The translations under genes were made by a program, and so were the position numbers. Below the pieces are notes generated by a model. That model was not told the DNA's origin. It worked only from the letters and a program-made list of their open reading frames with translations, and searched no databases. Shown one piece after another: positions 34,680 through 46,700 of a stretch of DNA of 64,000 nucleotides. How positions within the stretch are numbered: position 1 is the first letter of the stretch; every line of letters starts with the position of its first letter. Source of the stretch: Nephrocerus scutellatus. Taxonomy: Eukaryota; Arthropoda; Insecta; Diptera; Pipunculidae. The DNA is taken from the NCBI GenBank assembly GCA_947095585.1, contig OX352765.1, positions 77,359,976 through 77,423,975 of the forward strand, given 5' to 3'.

Positions 34680-35240
34680 GTTCTACATGCGATCAGGAGA
34701 GGTCCAGGGGGTCTTGTGGATGTTTTTGTGGGGAAAAATTGTGTCTCCAATGACTAGGTTGCGATAAGAACATAGTTCAGCAAACCTTTCTCCGTTCTCT
34801 TTCATAGAACCAAGGCCGTGCTTTCCCATGACATGTTCCCACTCACTATTGTCGCTGCCTACTTTTGCGTTAAGGTCGCCCATTAATATTACTATGTCAC
34901 TTCCGCAGTTGATCTAACGAAATATTTAGACGAAGGTAAAACGCGTTGTTTTCTTCAGAGGTGGCTTGTTCCGTTGGTGCGTAGACTTGAACAAACACCC
35001 ACTCCATTTACATGGTGTTCTCCTGCAGGTTTACCCGAAAAAATATTAGAAACTCGCCGATAGATGTTCGCTTTTCCCCTACTCCAGAACAGAACCACAC
35101 TAAGACCGAGAATCTCTAGATGGTATTTATGAAATTCTTTTGTTAATTGACGAGCGTGCGAATGTTCCAAGTTGTAAAGGGTCCTTTTCCGTGGTCCAAT
35201 TATTTCAGTTAAGTAGTGATTAGCCAACCGTAACCTAGCT
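34680..35240 (-). mobile_element. RTE-like endonuclease fragment
   Basis: Minus-strand frames: HLEILGLSVVLFWSRG (amino end of an AP endonuclease, near 35125-35075), then MGDLNAKVGSDN and GERFAELCSYRNLVIGDT (34883-34745). GDLNAKVG is a hallmark of these endonucleases. The frames are shifted and RT is absent. Confidence 0.75.
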
Positions 35241-35374
35241 CATTTAGCCCCCGACCCAAGCTTATACAAATCTGATTAATTACCGAAATCGTTCACTTGA
35301 TTTGGTCGAGTTTCCAGTGACGCAACGTGGACGCATTTTTTTAAACTTTTATTTAACTCGACTTGACCCCTTTT

Positions 35375-36060
35375 TGTCTGTATTTTTAACCAACTTCCAC
35401 ACGACCTAGAGCTGAAATTTTGTGAGTGTCAGGTCCAAAATAGCATTCTTTATATTCCGAGTATGACATGTGTTGCGCGTGTGATGGGTTGAAATTTTTG
35501 TTCCGACTTTTTTGAGGTCCTTTTTAACCACCTTCCACACGACCTAGAGAGTTGAAATTTTGTAAGTGTCTTAAGTCCAAAACAGCATTTTTTTTATATT
35601 CCGAGTATGACGCTTGTTGCGCGTGTGATGGGTTGAAATTTTCTTTTCGGCTTCTTTGAGGTCCTTTTGAAATCACCTCCCACACGACCTAGAGAGTTGA
35701 AATTTTGTGAGTATCTAAGTCAAAAATAGCATTTTTTATATTCCACGTATGAAGCGTGCCACGTTTCGCGTGTAGCACGTGTGATGGTTCGAAATCGCGC
35801 CATTTTCTAGTTTTTTGAGGTATTTTTTAACCACCTTTCGCACGACCTAGAGGGCTGAAATTTGAGCGGCTCAATGTCAGTGGCCCATTTTGATATCCCG
35901 CTTTTGACGCGAGTCGCGTGTGGCGAGTGGAAAAAAGAAAATTATTTGAAATAGCCCCGACCTCAAAAACAGATATTTTGGCGATTATTACCAAATAATA
36001 AACGACTGTGTGGCGTGTTTCGATGTATATATAAAAGGTTGTACCCGAAAAACCAAGTTT
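35375..36060 (+). repeat. array of ~140-bp ACGCG/CGCGT-rich units
   Basis: Four direct units each begin TTTTTAACCACCTTCCACACGACCTAGAG, in variants, at about 35385, 35523, 35664 and 35826. They continue with GTGAGTGTCTAAGTCCAAAA and a palindrome-rich segment such as GCGTGTGATGG or GACGCGAGTCGCGTG. The right border (35950-36060) matches the inverted copy at 13060. Confidence 0.8.
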
Positions 36061-36089
36061 TTTTTACATTAACTTGTTTTTTTTTTCCT

Positions 36090-36320
36090 AATGTACACAC
36101 GCTCAAGGGGTTTGCACCCTTATAATGCTTAGCACAGCGTGGGCGTTCGGAAATTAAGGAGAGGAAAAGGTGAGATTTCATTGCACGTCTGTCTTAAATG
36201 ACTGCAGATTATACAAATACGGAAACACAGAGTCAGGCAATTCGTTCCCCACATAATTATTGTGCGGCATGAACAAACGAGTTGCTGAGTTGAGTTGCTG
36301 AGAGAGGCTAAGGACATGAC
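36090..36320 (-). mobile_element. jockey-like retroelement 3' tail
   Basis: Minus strand carries the end shared with 62612-62700: AGCGTGGGCG and AAGGGGTTTGCACCCTTATAATGC in their plus-strand form. The preceding coding is weak (NSTQQLVCSCRTIIMWGTNCL). Confidence 0.55.
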
Positions 36321-36431
36321 TGTCTATAATCGCATCCATTATCACCTTTGTGCACATGCAGACTCAAAAGCAAAAGACTTTTACACTTTGTTTTGTTTGT
36401 ATATTTACTTATTTAGTTTAAAATATCATGT

Positions 36432-37724
36432 TTTATTACATTATAACAATATTATAACCGAGTAACGAAAAGTTTACACAAATGGTTAAATAAAATTCTC
36501 TCAGATCAGATCCAGTTTTATAATTGACTATGTTTTTATATAAAAAAAAAAAAGTAAAATATATTTTCAGAAATTTATATTTAAGGTATTTCAAAATACA
36601 CACACATAAACTTTATAATAATACATATATTAAATTAGACACGTAATAATATAACAAAATATTAATAATAATTATAATTATAAACGAATATTACAAGGTA
36701 ATAAAAGCTTTCCCGTCTAGATATGCTTTTCGCCAGCAACGTTCTGTGGTGTCTGTCCACTCAGCTCATCATCATCATCTACGGTACAGACAATTGCTGT
36801 ACGTACTTAAAATTAATGATTTTTAATATCCAATCGGTTCGAATTAAATTCTTGTTCAACTTAAATTATATTCATATTTTACGACAAAGGTAGATTGTAC
36901 AAAATGTTAATTTCCAATACGATACGAAGAGTAGGTGGTATGGTAAATTGTTTGTTACTACATAATATACGAGGGTGTATTTGAAAGGTTAAGCTTGATA
37001 TTTTGATCTACACATTTGAAGAGATGCTCTATTGCGTATATTTACACTAAGTCAAAGTTACAAAAGTAGAAAAAGTTTTTTGTTTTTTAGAATATGTATA
37101 AAATTGTCTTCTGTTCTTCTGTGTATTATGTACAAAAGTATGCAAACTGTTAAAAACGGACAAAACAGCTCAACGCTGAATATTGCTGTATACTGCTATC
37201 AAATAAATTCGTTTTCGTCTTTGACGTTACTAGAAAATCTACTTTGAATTAGTATTATGTATAATAAAAATGGCAGAATGTTTTCCTTTTTTTACAAATT
37301 CGCGTAAATACAAAAGTATATATTAGAACATCTGTAGAGATTTTCAGAAAACCAAAGGCCTCGTAGTTTATCTGTATTTCGTTTGTTGTTTTTTGTTTGC
37401 ATCTTCTTTTTTAATTTCGTCCTTGTATGTGTGCGCTTATTTAAATTTATATATCACTTAATCGAAAATATTTACACTTTTAGTATACAAAAATCAGAGA
37501 GATTCTTTTCAATATAGGTACATTTACATATAAATAGAATAGATTGTATTTAAAATGAAAAATGTAAAACAAAAAAACTATTAACAAGCAAATAAATGCA
37601 GTTTCAAATTTCGAGGAATGTACAACAACAAATCATACACAAAAACAGAACAATTAAAAAACAAATATAAATTTTGTTTTCATGATACAATGTCAAGAAG
37701 GTTATTAATTGCGATTCTGTCCAA
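36432..37724 (-). other. Frl 3' untranslated region (probable)
   Basis: Very AT-rich, non-coding sequence follows the Frl stop codon. The first canonical AATAAA I find on the minus strand is at 36437-36432, about 1.3 kb past the stop. A variant signal could end the transcript earlier. The right side of a jockey-like fragment starts about 110 bases beyond it. Confidence 0.5.
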
Positions 37725-40700
37725 TTAAACGTCCAATTCTTCTATCGTCCTCGACAAACGATTATTATCGATTCGTCGTCTTTGACTGCGGCGCACAGCA
37801 TCCGCTCGACGGTAGGGTTCGCTCTTGAGTCCGAGCAAAATATCCTCCAGCGCTCCATTGTACACTTCGTCCTGTTGGAGAAGTTTCTTTTCGCGAACGG
37901 AATTTGCTTTGCTCTTCAATTCGTTGATAACCGCCTCCTGTAAGGAAACAGATCCCGTCTATTGTAGGTATAGACATACAATGAAAGGAGCGCAACACAT
38001 GAAATTGATTAATTGTGATTAGTCACCAGGAGGACACCCAAAGATGTGTGAGCTGAATTTTACTATGATTACGAGTGTTAGTGAGTTATAAAGCTAGTTG
38101 TGTGTGTGTGTGTGTTTTATATTAGTGGTTATGGTTTACTTCTTGCAACCAGCAAACATGAGATAACGTTTGTTAGTAGCTTATTAGGTACATACAACTG
38201 GAAAAAGTGCCAAAATAAAAATGATTTAATAGAAAATTAGTTGCTTGACTTGGAACATTTCGCCAGCAGGACAACACTCACTCACGTAGGCGAGACAATC
38301 TACAAACAAGGATAGCCAAATTCTATTTATGGAGTACGAAATTTTCATAATTTCTACAAGTGCATTATGTAAATCTATCGGAATTACAAAAAGGACATCA
38401 CAATACACATCACAACAGAATGTGGGTATTATCGAACTAAAAATATTGATATTTTGTTTTATGAAAAGCTAAATGAAACAATCGCAAGTTTACTAACAGT
38501 TATGTTATGGAATTTAAATTACATTTTTTTTAAATACATAAACGTATTGCAAATCTTTCGCCTGAAGGTAGTCTTACGCTGACAGTTAGTCCTTGCAAGG
38601 ATATCTGTTACGACCATAACATACAGACTATCACGATCATAATTGTTCATATTTTTACAATTTAGCACATTCTGTTTTCTCAGCAAAATATAGATACCGT
38701 ACACCTTGCATGTGGCTGTTTTTGCTGTGTCACACATTACCACAGTTTTCTGTTACTCTCAATATTTCATAACATTTGGTCCTTCGAGCCGGATCTAAGG
38801 CCAGCAGTTGGTGTTTAGAGAAGAATTATTATGTCTACAGAATCGTAACAGTCTGCCTAAAAAGAGTAAGCTGCTGGCATTAGCTCAACGCTTAGATGTA
38901 TATAATTTCTTGTTGGTCGGAGGTAGACTTTCCGGTTTTAGGCTCAACAATTTTACTAATAAAACTTACTTCACTCTCTAATTCTCTTCCGTCCAGCAAA
39001 TTACTTTGAGCTTAGCTCTATTTTGTTTACATCACATTTCGAAACACCACAAAAACTGAATGACTTGCGCCACGGCGATATGCCCTTTTTTGCCTCAATT
39101 TTTTGTCGTATGCGAAATTGTATCGCAATCATTTCTGGTTCGTTTAAAATTTGTTCGGTTTCCTTTGTCCTTATACCAAAGTATCATTAGATCCAGGATC
39201 ACGTACGCTGCCCTGATTTGGTGGCCAAAAACAGAGCAAACAACGACACGCTAAAAACTGAATAAAATATAGAGACTCATTTGTCAAGTAGAACGGGCGC
39301 AGTAAAAACCTGCCCAACGGCACCCATGGAAAAACTCCTAGGGTTCTCACCCCTGCACATACCTATCAAAAGCGAGGATGGATCAAGAGCCATAAAACTA
39401 AAACTCCTTAACCAACTTAAAGCAGAAAGACCAGGACACACCAACCATCAACCATCCATCCATCCATCCAACCATCAGACATAATGACAAAACAACTAAT
39501 TTCCAAAGGAATATCTCGACAAGAATACCCGAACGAAATCAAGTTGAAAACATTATAAGTAACCTTCCACAACATGCATCCATCTGGTACACAGACGGAT
39601 CAAAAACAAATACAGGAACCGAAGCAGGGGTTTTCGGACCTAGAATCAAAATGCGAATATCCCTAGGCATATCTCCAACAGTATTTTAGGCGGAAGCAAT
39701 AGCAAAAGAAGCCTGCGCACTAGAATGTATCAAAAGAAGGTACAGAAGACCGATATCTAAGGGATCTCAGATAGTCAAGCAGCACTGCTAGCGCTAAAAG
39801 TCCAGTCTTTTATTCCAAAACAACGTGTTGCTGCTTCTGCCACTTAAAAGAACTGTCAAAAACCAACAAAATCACTTTTATGTGGTCTCCCGGAGACTCA
39901 GGGATATCAAGAAACGAGGCAGCAGATCTCTATGCAAGAGAAGGAGCAGAAGGAGCCTTCACTGGCCCTGAGCCCAGCATTGCCTATTCCAAAAGCCATA
40001 TCAAAAACAGAGTTAAGGAATGGGAAAACACTGCCATCGAAGCGGAATTGGTGTCATCAACTGGGATGAGACAAGCCAAAAAGCTCCTCAAATATAACAT
40101 CAGTCTCATGGACAGGGCCATCAAATTGGACATTGTCACGGTTCGGGTGATCGGTTTTGTGGCATGCCAGTAGGAAGTGTTTGGCGAGAAGCTCGTTGTG
40201 CTCTTTCACTTTTAGCATTTGGGTTTCTTGATGGAGATGGTCCTCATGTGACATGCGGTGGCAACCAGTGATAATGCGAAGAGCAGCATTCTGACAGGAT
40301 TGAAGCTTCTGCCAAGTGTGAGGCAGAGGTGAAGTGTCCAGATGGGTGCCGCATAGTTAAAGCCCGATCTGCCAATCGCTTGATATGTGGTACGAAGGTT
40401 TTTTTGTCCTTACCCCATGTACTGCCCGCTACGGATTTGAGGACTTTATTTCTGGACATGACTCGTTTATTAATGTTTCCCGAATGAATAGAAAATGTCA
40501 GCAGATTGTCGAATGTAACTCCCAAGATCTTTGGATGTTTGATTGTAGGGATTGACCTGCCGTGTATCGAGATGTCGAGCTGTAGGTTGACTTCTTTGGT
40601 ACAGGTGGTGAAAAGTGTAGCGGACGATTTTTCTGGAGACAGGATTAGATTTCGACTGGTAAAAAAAGACTTCTAGTATATCGAGGTAGCTGTTGATGCT

Positions 40701-43700
40701 TCTGCAAATTTTGGGAATGTCCTTGCCTGAGGCAAGAATGGTGCAGTCGTCGGCGTACGATATCAATTTGACTCTGGTAGGTGGTGCAGAGAGTTTTGCC
40801 ATGCAGTGGTTGAAGAGATTCTGTGAGAGGACCCCTCCTTGGGGTACACCTTGCTTAACTTAAATGGTAATCTAAAATGGTAATCCCAACGGGTCGCTGT
40901 CGATTCTGTAACGAAGCAAAAGAAACAACAGAGCACATACTCTTCATGTGTGCAGCACTCACCCGTAGAAAAATAAAACATTTCAAGGCTAATACAGCGC
41001 TCTGGCCAAATGCCAAACAAATCGAATTGGAGGATGTGGTGGAGCTTACAAAGGAGAACTGAGCAAATAATCAGGGATGCAGAATAGACCTCAAGGTCGC
41101 AGTCCACAAGGCTTTACAGCCCACCTACAATAGTAATAATAATTAGGTATATTTCTTGCAGGTACACCAAAGATGTTACGGATAGAACTACGATTTGCAA
41201 CTGTACTGTAACAATCTGGAGCTCAATATGCGCTCTATCTCTATACAGATACCAATTTGGAGACAAAAACACTTTCAGCTGATTCATGTTGTTAATAAAT
41301 AGGGAAAAACTAACATTTACTCTTTTACATTTACAAATTCTGCTAAAGGACAACACAAAATATAATTCTAAAACACAAAACAAAATATGTAACCATCAAA
41401 TTAAATGCAACTAAACATCAAAAACAAAGCGAGGCAAATGGACTATCACAAAAAATAATCTACAAACTATTATTGATAAAAATTTGTCATTTGCACTTAC
41501 ATAGGAGCAATGCAGCAGAGGTAATAAGCAACATCACCATATCCGGCAACAACTAATTAGTTAGTGTCTAGTGCGAGAGTATATAGTATATAAATATATA
41601 TATATGTGTGTTTGTGTGTATCTGCTCGTGCCCGTGCGATGTTGCGACAGCAGCAGTAGTAGTGGGTGTTGCAGATATCAGGAGGTGTAGGAGAAATTCT
41701 TGCAGAATTTCTTATGTTTTCGTTTTATTTGAAAGATACTCTTCTTTGTTAAGGTCTTTGTTTTTAGAAATAAATGCCCAACACCGTTAAAGTTAACCGA
41801 AAATGCAACAACAACATTAGCACCAGCTCTTAACTACTAAGGAGAGATATGTGTATCGAGAAAATTCATATTAATTTTGAGGCGATCTCCTTGTTGGCGC
41901 CCAAGTATTTCTTCTCTTGTTGTGTCGTTGCATATTTGTTTTTTGTTTTTGCAAATATCTATCTATGTGTTTGCGTTTTTGATTCTATCAGTCTTAAGTC
42001 TCCGAATTTCAGGCGGAATTAATAAGCGCTTTGTGTAGTAAACTGCTTTCCATAGTCACGCAACCAAGTTTCTACATTATACACATATACATACATAAGT
42101 AAATGGTTTTTGCGATTTATGTTTTTTTTTTTTGTGCAAATTATATTGAAAATTATATTCATGAAAAAAAGGCCGAAAAACCACCAAAATCACGGAGAGG
42201 ACGCTCAAATCTTACCTGCTGTTTCTTTTGATTGACCTTGTTCCTAAGGATTACCTGTTCGTTTTCCTTTTTGCTAGCAGCCAGAGCTGCGGCTTGTTCG
42301 AGTCGCCGTCTCTGCTCGTTTTCCTGGTCATGTATCTAAATTTATTTTATTTGTTTGTATTACAAATTATATATATAGTCAGTTTCGTTCTAAGCAATAC
42401 CTTAAATGCACGCGTAAATCTCACAATCAATGCAAAAAACGCACTTGCATCTGCATTTCGCGACGATTCGCCAAAGTACTCGACACACTCCTTAAAGGAT
42501 TCCTGAGCGTTCTTCAGCTCCAATTTGATTTTCTTCAATTTATCTTCCGAATTATTGAGGAAATCTCGCAGTATATGCGTCTGAACACCTTTCACTCGTA
42601 GTTCCGACTCTTTCTTTACAAGTTCCATGCCTTTATCCATGTCATGAACATCGGTGACGATATTTTCGAGAGAAACTTGTGCAGCTTTGTCCGTGCAAAA
42701 GAGTTCCGTTTCGAAATTTAAGAGTTCGGGGAACTTTTGTCGTATGGTCGCAACAATATAGTGCATCAGAGAGGTTCGTTTATCTGTCGATTTAGTGTCG
42801 ATTAGAGTATCGAGACTCTGCAACTTAAAGCCATACGCTGGACCGCGTTTACTACTATTCAGGTAATTGCCAAATGCCAGAACGATCTCGAGCACAGCTT
42901 TGAATTTTCTCGATTGCTTCAACGAGTTGGCAGCAGCAGTGATGGCGGTGATTTGCTGTGTGAATAATAATTCGGTTTATCAGGATAACACACAAAAATG
43001 CAATAGGCAACAAGCAACCACCTACCGGACTAATGAGATGCACACAATCGAAGAAATTTCCCATATAGCTCATTATCGATAACTTCGAAGGGATTCTCTC
43101 CACCCTGGAAAGTTGCAGCATAAATTTATCCTCTTCGGTTAGAAGACTTTGATCCTTCCGCTCGGCAATATATTCTTTGTAGGTCTTCACTTCGACATCT
43201 GTTGGCACCATCTTCTGCAGTAATTCAACATTCTCCAGAGATAACTTCTTCAGATCGAGACTATGTATCGCAGCTATAACTTCATCGATTGGCATATCAA
43301 GTTTTCGACGAGATATTGCTATGAAAGAAAATGAAATTATTGCCAGAGACATTTTAAGATTTTAGCGTTATAACCAACTCACCAATATTTCGTAATCTCG
43401 TGTGCTCCAGCAATGAAACATTTTCGGGTTTCTTAAAACGTTTACTTGAATATAGACCATCAACCTCTGATTTACCATTTGCAATTGGACCGCAAATACC
43501 GATTTTGAAACATTCTTCAAAATGTCCAAAATCGATTTGTTTGTGAATTTTTTCATCGTCCAGCTCGTTGAAAATTGTACCTCGAACCTGTATGGTAATG
43601 GTGGGAAAACGAATTAGTAATACTCATATATACACCCATTTTAGGCTATCTCGACAAAACTAGAAAGGAATGGATATCAGATAGCACATGGAACACCATT

Positions 43701-46700
43701 CGTGAACGCCAATCCATCAAAGCAGAATTAAACGCGGCCTCGGGTGCCGTGCGAAGCGCATTATTGCGGAAGTATAGGGACTTGGACCGGTAAGTTGGCT
43801 GTTCAGCTAGGAACGACAAACGAGCATGGCTAAGCGACATCGCAACGCAAGCACAGCAGCACAATCTACCAACTCGCTCGTAAGCTCGCCAACAAGAAAC
43901 ACTACATCAACTACCCTGTTAAGGCAATAGACGGCACGTTGATCCTTATGGAGGAACAACAATTAACCTGCTGGACAGAACATTTAAAGAATGTTTTGAA
44001 TTGTACTTCGCCAGGTACGTCCATCAACCCACATATGCACGCTAATAGGCTACTTAACATTAGCGTCGCTACTCCTTCGTTGGATGAGATAAGGACAACA
44101 ATTCGTTCACTGCAACCAGGTAAAGCAGCAGGCAATGACAACATCTACGCAGAACTCCTTCAAGCCGACATCGAGTTAACTATGCGATCATCAAGGTATC
44201 TGGAAATCTTAATCCATTCCGTCGTCTTTAAAAGAAGGCTTAATAGTCAAAATCCCCAAGAAAGGCGATTTGAGCAATTGCTAAACACCATAAACAAAGT
44301 GATCTCCTCTTTAACAGCGAGGCGCTTACGGAATGCGTTAGAGCCAATTTTGAGAAATGAACAAGCTGGATTTCGCCCAAACCGTTCTTGTACTGATCAA
44401 ATTAACACCCTGCGTATAACCATTGAACATTCAGTTGAGTATCGCTCTCCTCTGTGTATGGTTTTTGTAGATTTTAAACGCGCTTTTGAGAGCGTGGGCC
44501 GATTTATGATGTGGCAGATTTTGTCTAGCTATGGTGTCCCGGAAAAACTCATTAACATCCTTAAGGAGCTGTACCGCGACTCAACATGCCCCGTCATTCA
44601 TAACGGTCATCTTGGCTCACCTTTCAACATCTACTCGGGAGTCAAGCAAGGTTGCACCCTCTCACCATTGCTTTTCAAAATTGTCAGCGACTGGGTGATG
44701 AAAATAGTAACCCGTACCCGAAGTGATAAGTTTTGTTATTTGGGCAGCTGGATGTCAAAAAGGTGGTGCTGACTAGGATGTGTGCTCTCGTGTAAATAAG
44801 GCGCGACACTCCTATAGTATGCTAAGTAATATCTGGAACTCCTCGCAAATCTCCCGGAATCTGAAGCTAACGATCTGCAGATCTAACGTTCTCTCAGTAC
44901 TCTTGTATGGCTGCGAAACGTGGAAAGTCACAGAGTCAACTGCGACGCGCCTCCAAGTCTTCGTCAACAAGTGCTTAAGGTGGATACTGAGAATAAGATG
45001 GCCGGACATTATCACCAATCAAGACTTGTGGAGAGTATCGCAGCAGGAAGCAATCGCGATCACCATCAGACGACGAAAATGAAGCTGGATTGGCCACACT
45101 TTGAGAAAGCCAGCAGACGATATTACGAAACTGGAATCCACAAGGTAGCCGCCGAGTTGGCCGTTCTAGCAAGACATGGAAAAGGACAATAGAAGAGGAA
45201 GCAAGGTCCCAGGGGACAGAGTGGCGTCTCTTGAAAAGCTCAGGTGATAAATCGAGTTCGTTGGCGGGCGTTTGTAGAAGCCCTATGCTCCCCCGCAGAA
45301 AAGGAAAGAAAGAAAGAAGCATACTCATATATAAATGTTGCTTTGGTGTTCCGTTTTCTCCTTCAGATAAGAGAATATAACAAGCGTGGGGTCTTATGAG
45401 AATACATTTTGATTGATGATGTATTTGCATTTATGTCGTAGGAAATCATAATCTGTGAGAAAACTGTGACTACCTGATATATTACTCAAAACAGCTTCCA
45501 TTCATTTGGTAGTTTCTTTCCAAACAATATAAGGAGGTGTTTGAAAAATTATTACATATGATTTTCTTTAATTTGGCCAGGTTTTTGTTATACGTACGCA
45601 CAAATTTAATTTTATCTAAGTCAGTTATCTAATGCACACCATACAATCTGGGAAAGGACTGACATCAATGATAGGTGTGAGTCATTTTTTGATTACCTAC
45701 TAAATAATTACCTCCTAGATAAGAATTTCCACATGGTTACGGAATGGAGGGGAGCGAAAGAGCACTTCTTCTCTGACCAGAGGTATGAGATAAGAATTTC
45801 CACATGGTTACGGAATGGAGGGGAGCGAAGGAGCACTTCTTCTCTGACCAGAGGTATCTCACTTTTAATCTCAACATTTATCCTGTCAGACAGAACGCCT
45901 TTAGGAATAAAAGGAAGACGAATTAGAGCTTGTACAGGGTGTTGTAAGAGTAGCACTTAAAACCAAAAACCTCCAAACCCCCCGTGACAGTAGAAGAACT
46001 AGACTGCATGCTGAAGTCTGTCACTAACGCATACAACCGATCTATGGCTGCAGCTTTTCCTACTGCCAAGCGGAGAACTCTAGGGGTAAACGTAGACCAG
46101 TATGGTGGTCCTTTGAACTAAAGGAGCACAAGAAAACTAGTAGAAGTGCCTTTAACAAGACAAAGTGTACTGAAAAAACCGAAGACTCTTGTAAAGAGTG
46201 CCTCAAACTTTATAAAAGAGACTTAAGGAAGGCACAGAGGAAATCTTGGAGACTCTTATGTAATAAAATGGAAGGGGTCTCAGAGACTATGGGAATGATT
46301 CTCTCCACCAACCCAACCAATCTCAGTTATTAAATAAAACCGGATGGTTCAAGGAAACTCTAGAGCTTCTCTTAGAAACTCACTTTTCAGGATCGACCAA
46401 CTCGAGAATAAANNNNNNNNNNNNNNNNNNNNNNNNNNNNNNNNNNNNNNNNNNNNNNNNNNNNNNNNNNNNNNNNNNNNNNNNNNNNNNNNNNNNNNNN
46501 NNNNNNNNNNNNNNNNNNNNNNNNNNNNNNNNNNNNNNNNNNNNNNNNNNNNNNNNNNNNNNNNNNNNNNNNNNNNNNNNNNNNNNNNNNNNNNNNNNNN
46601 NNNNNNNNNNNNAGTACATGTGAATGTTGAACTGTTCCTCAATCTCCGTGAGAGATGGGCTAGAATAGAGTTCGTAGAGACAGATTCCAGGGATTTCAGC

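Noticed and set aside
35375..36060. CRISPR-like regular repeat
   Set aside because: Units are about 140 bp, diverged and without unique spacers; the host is an insect.
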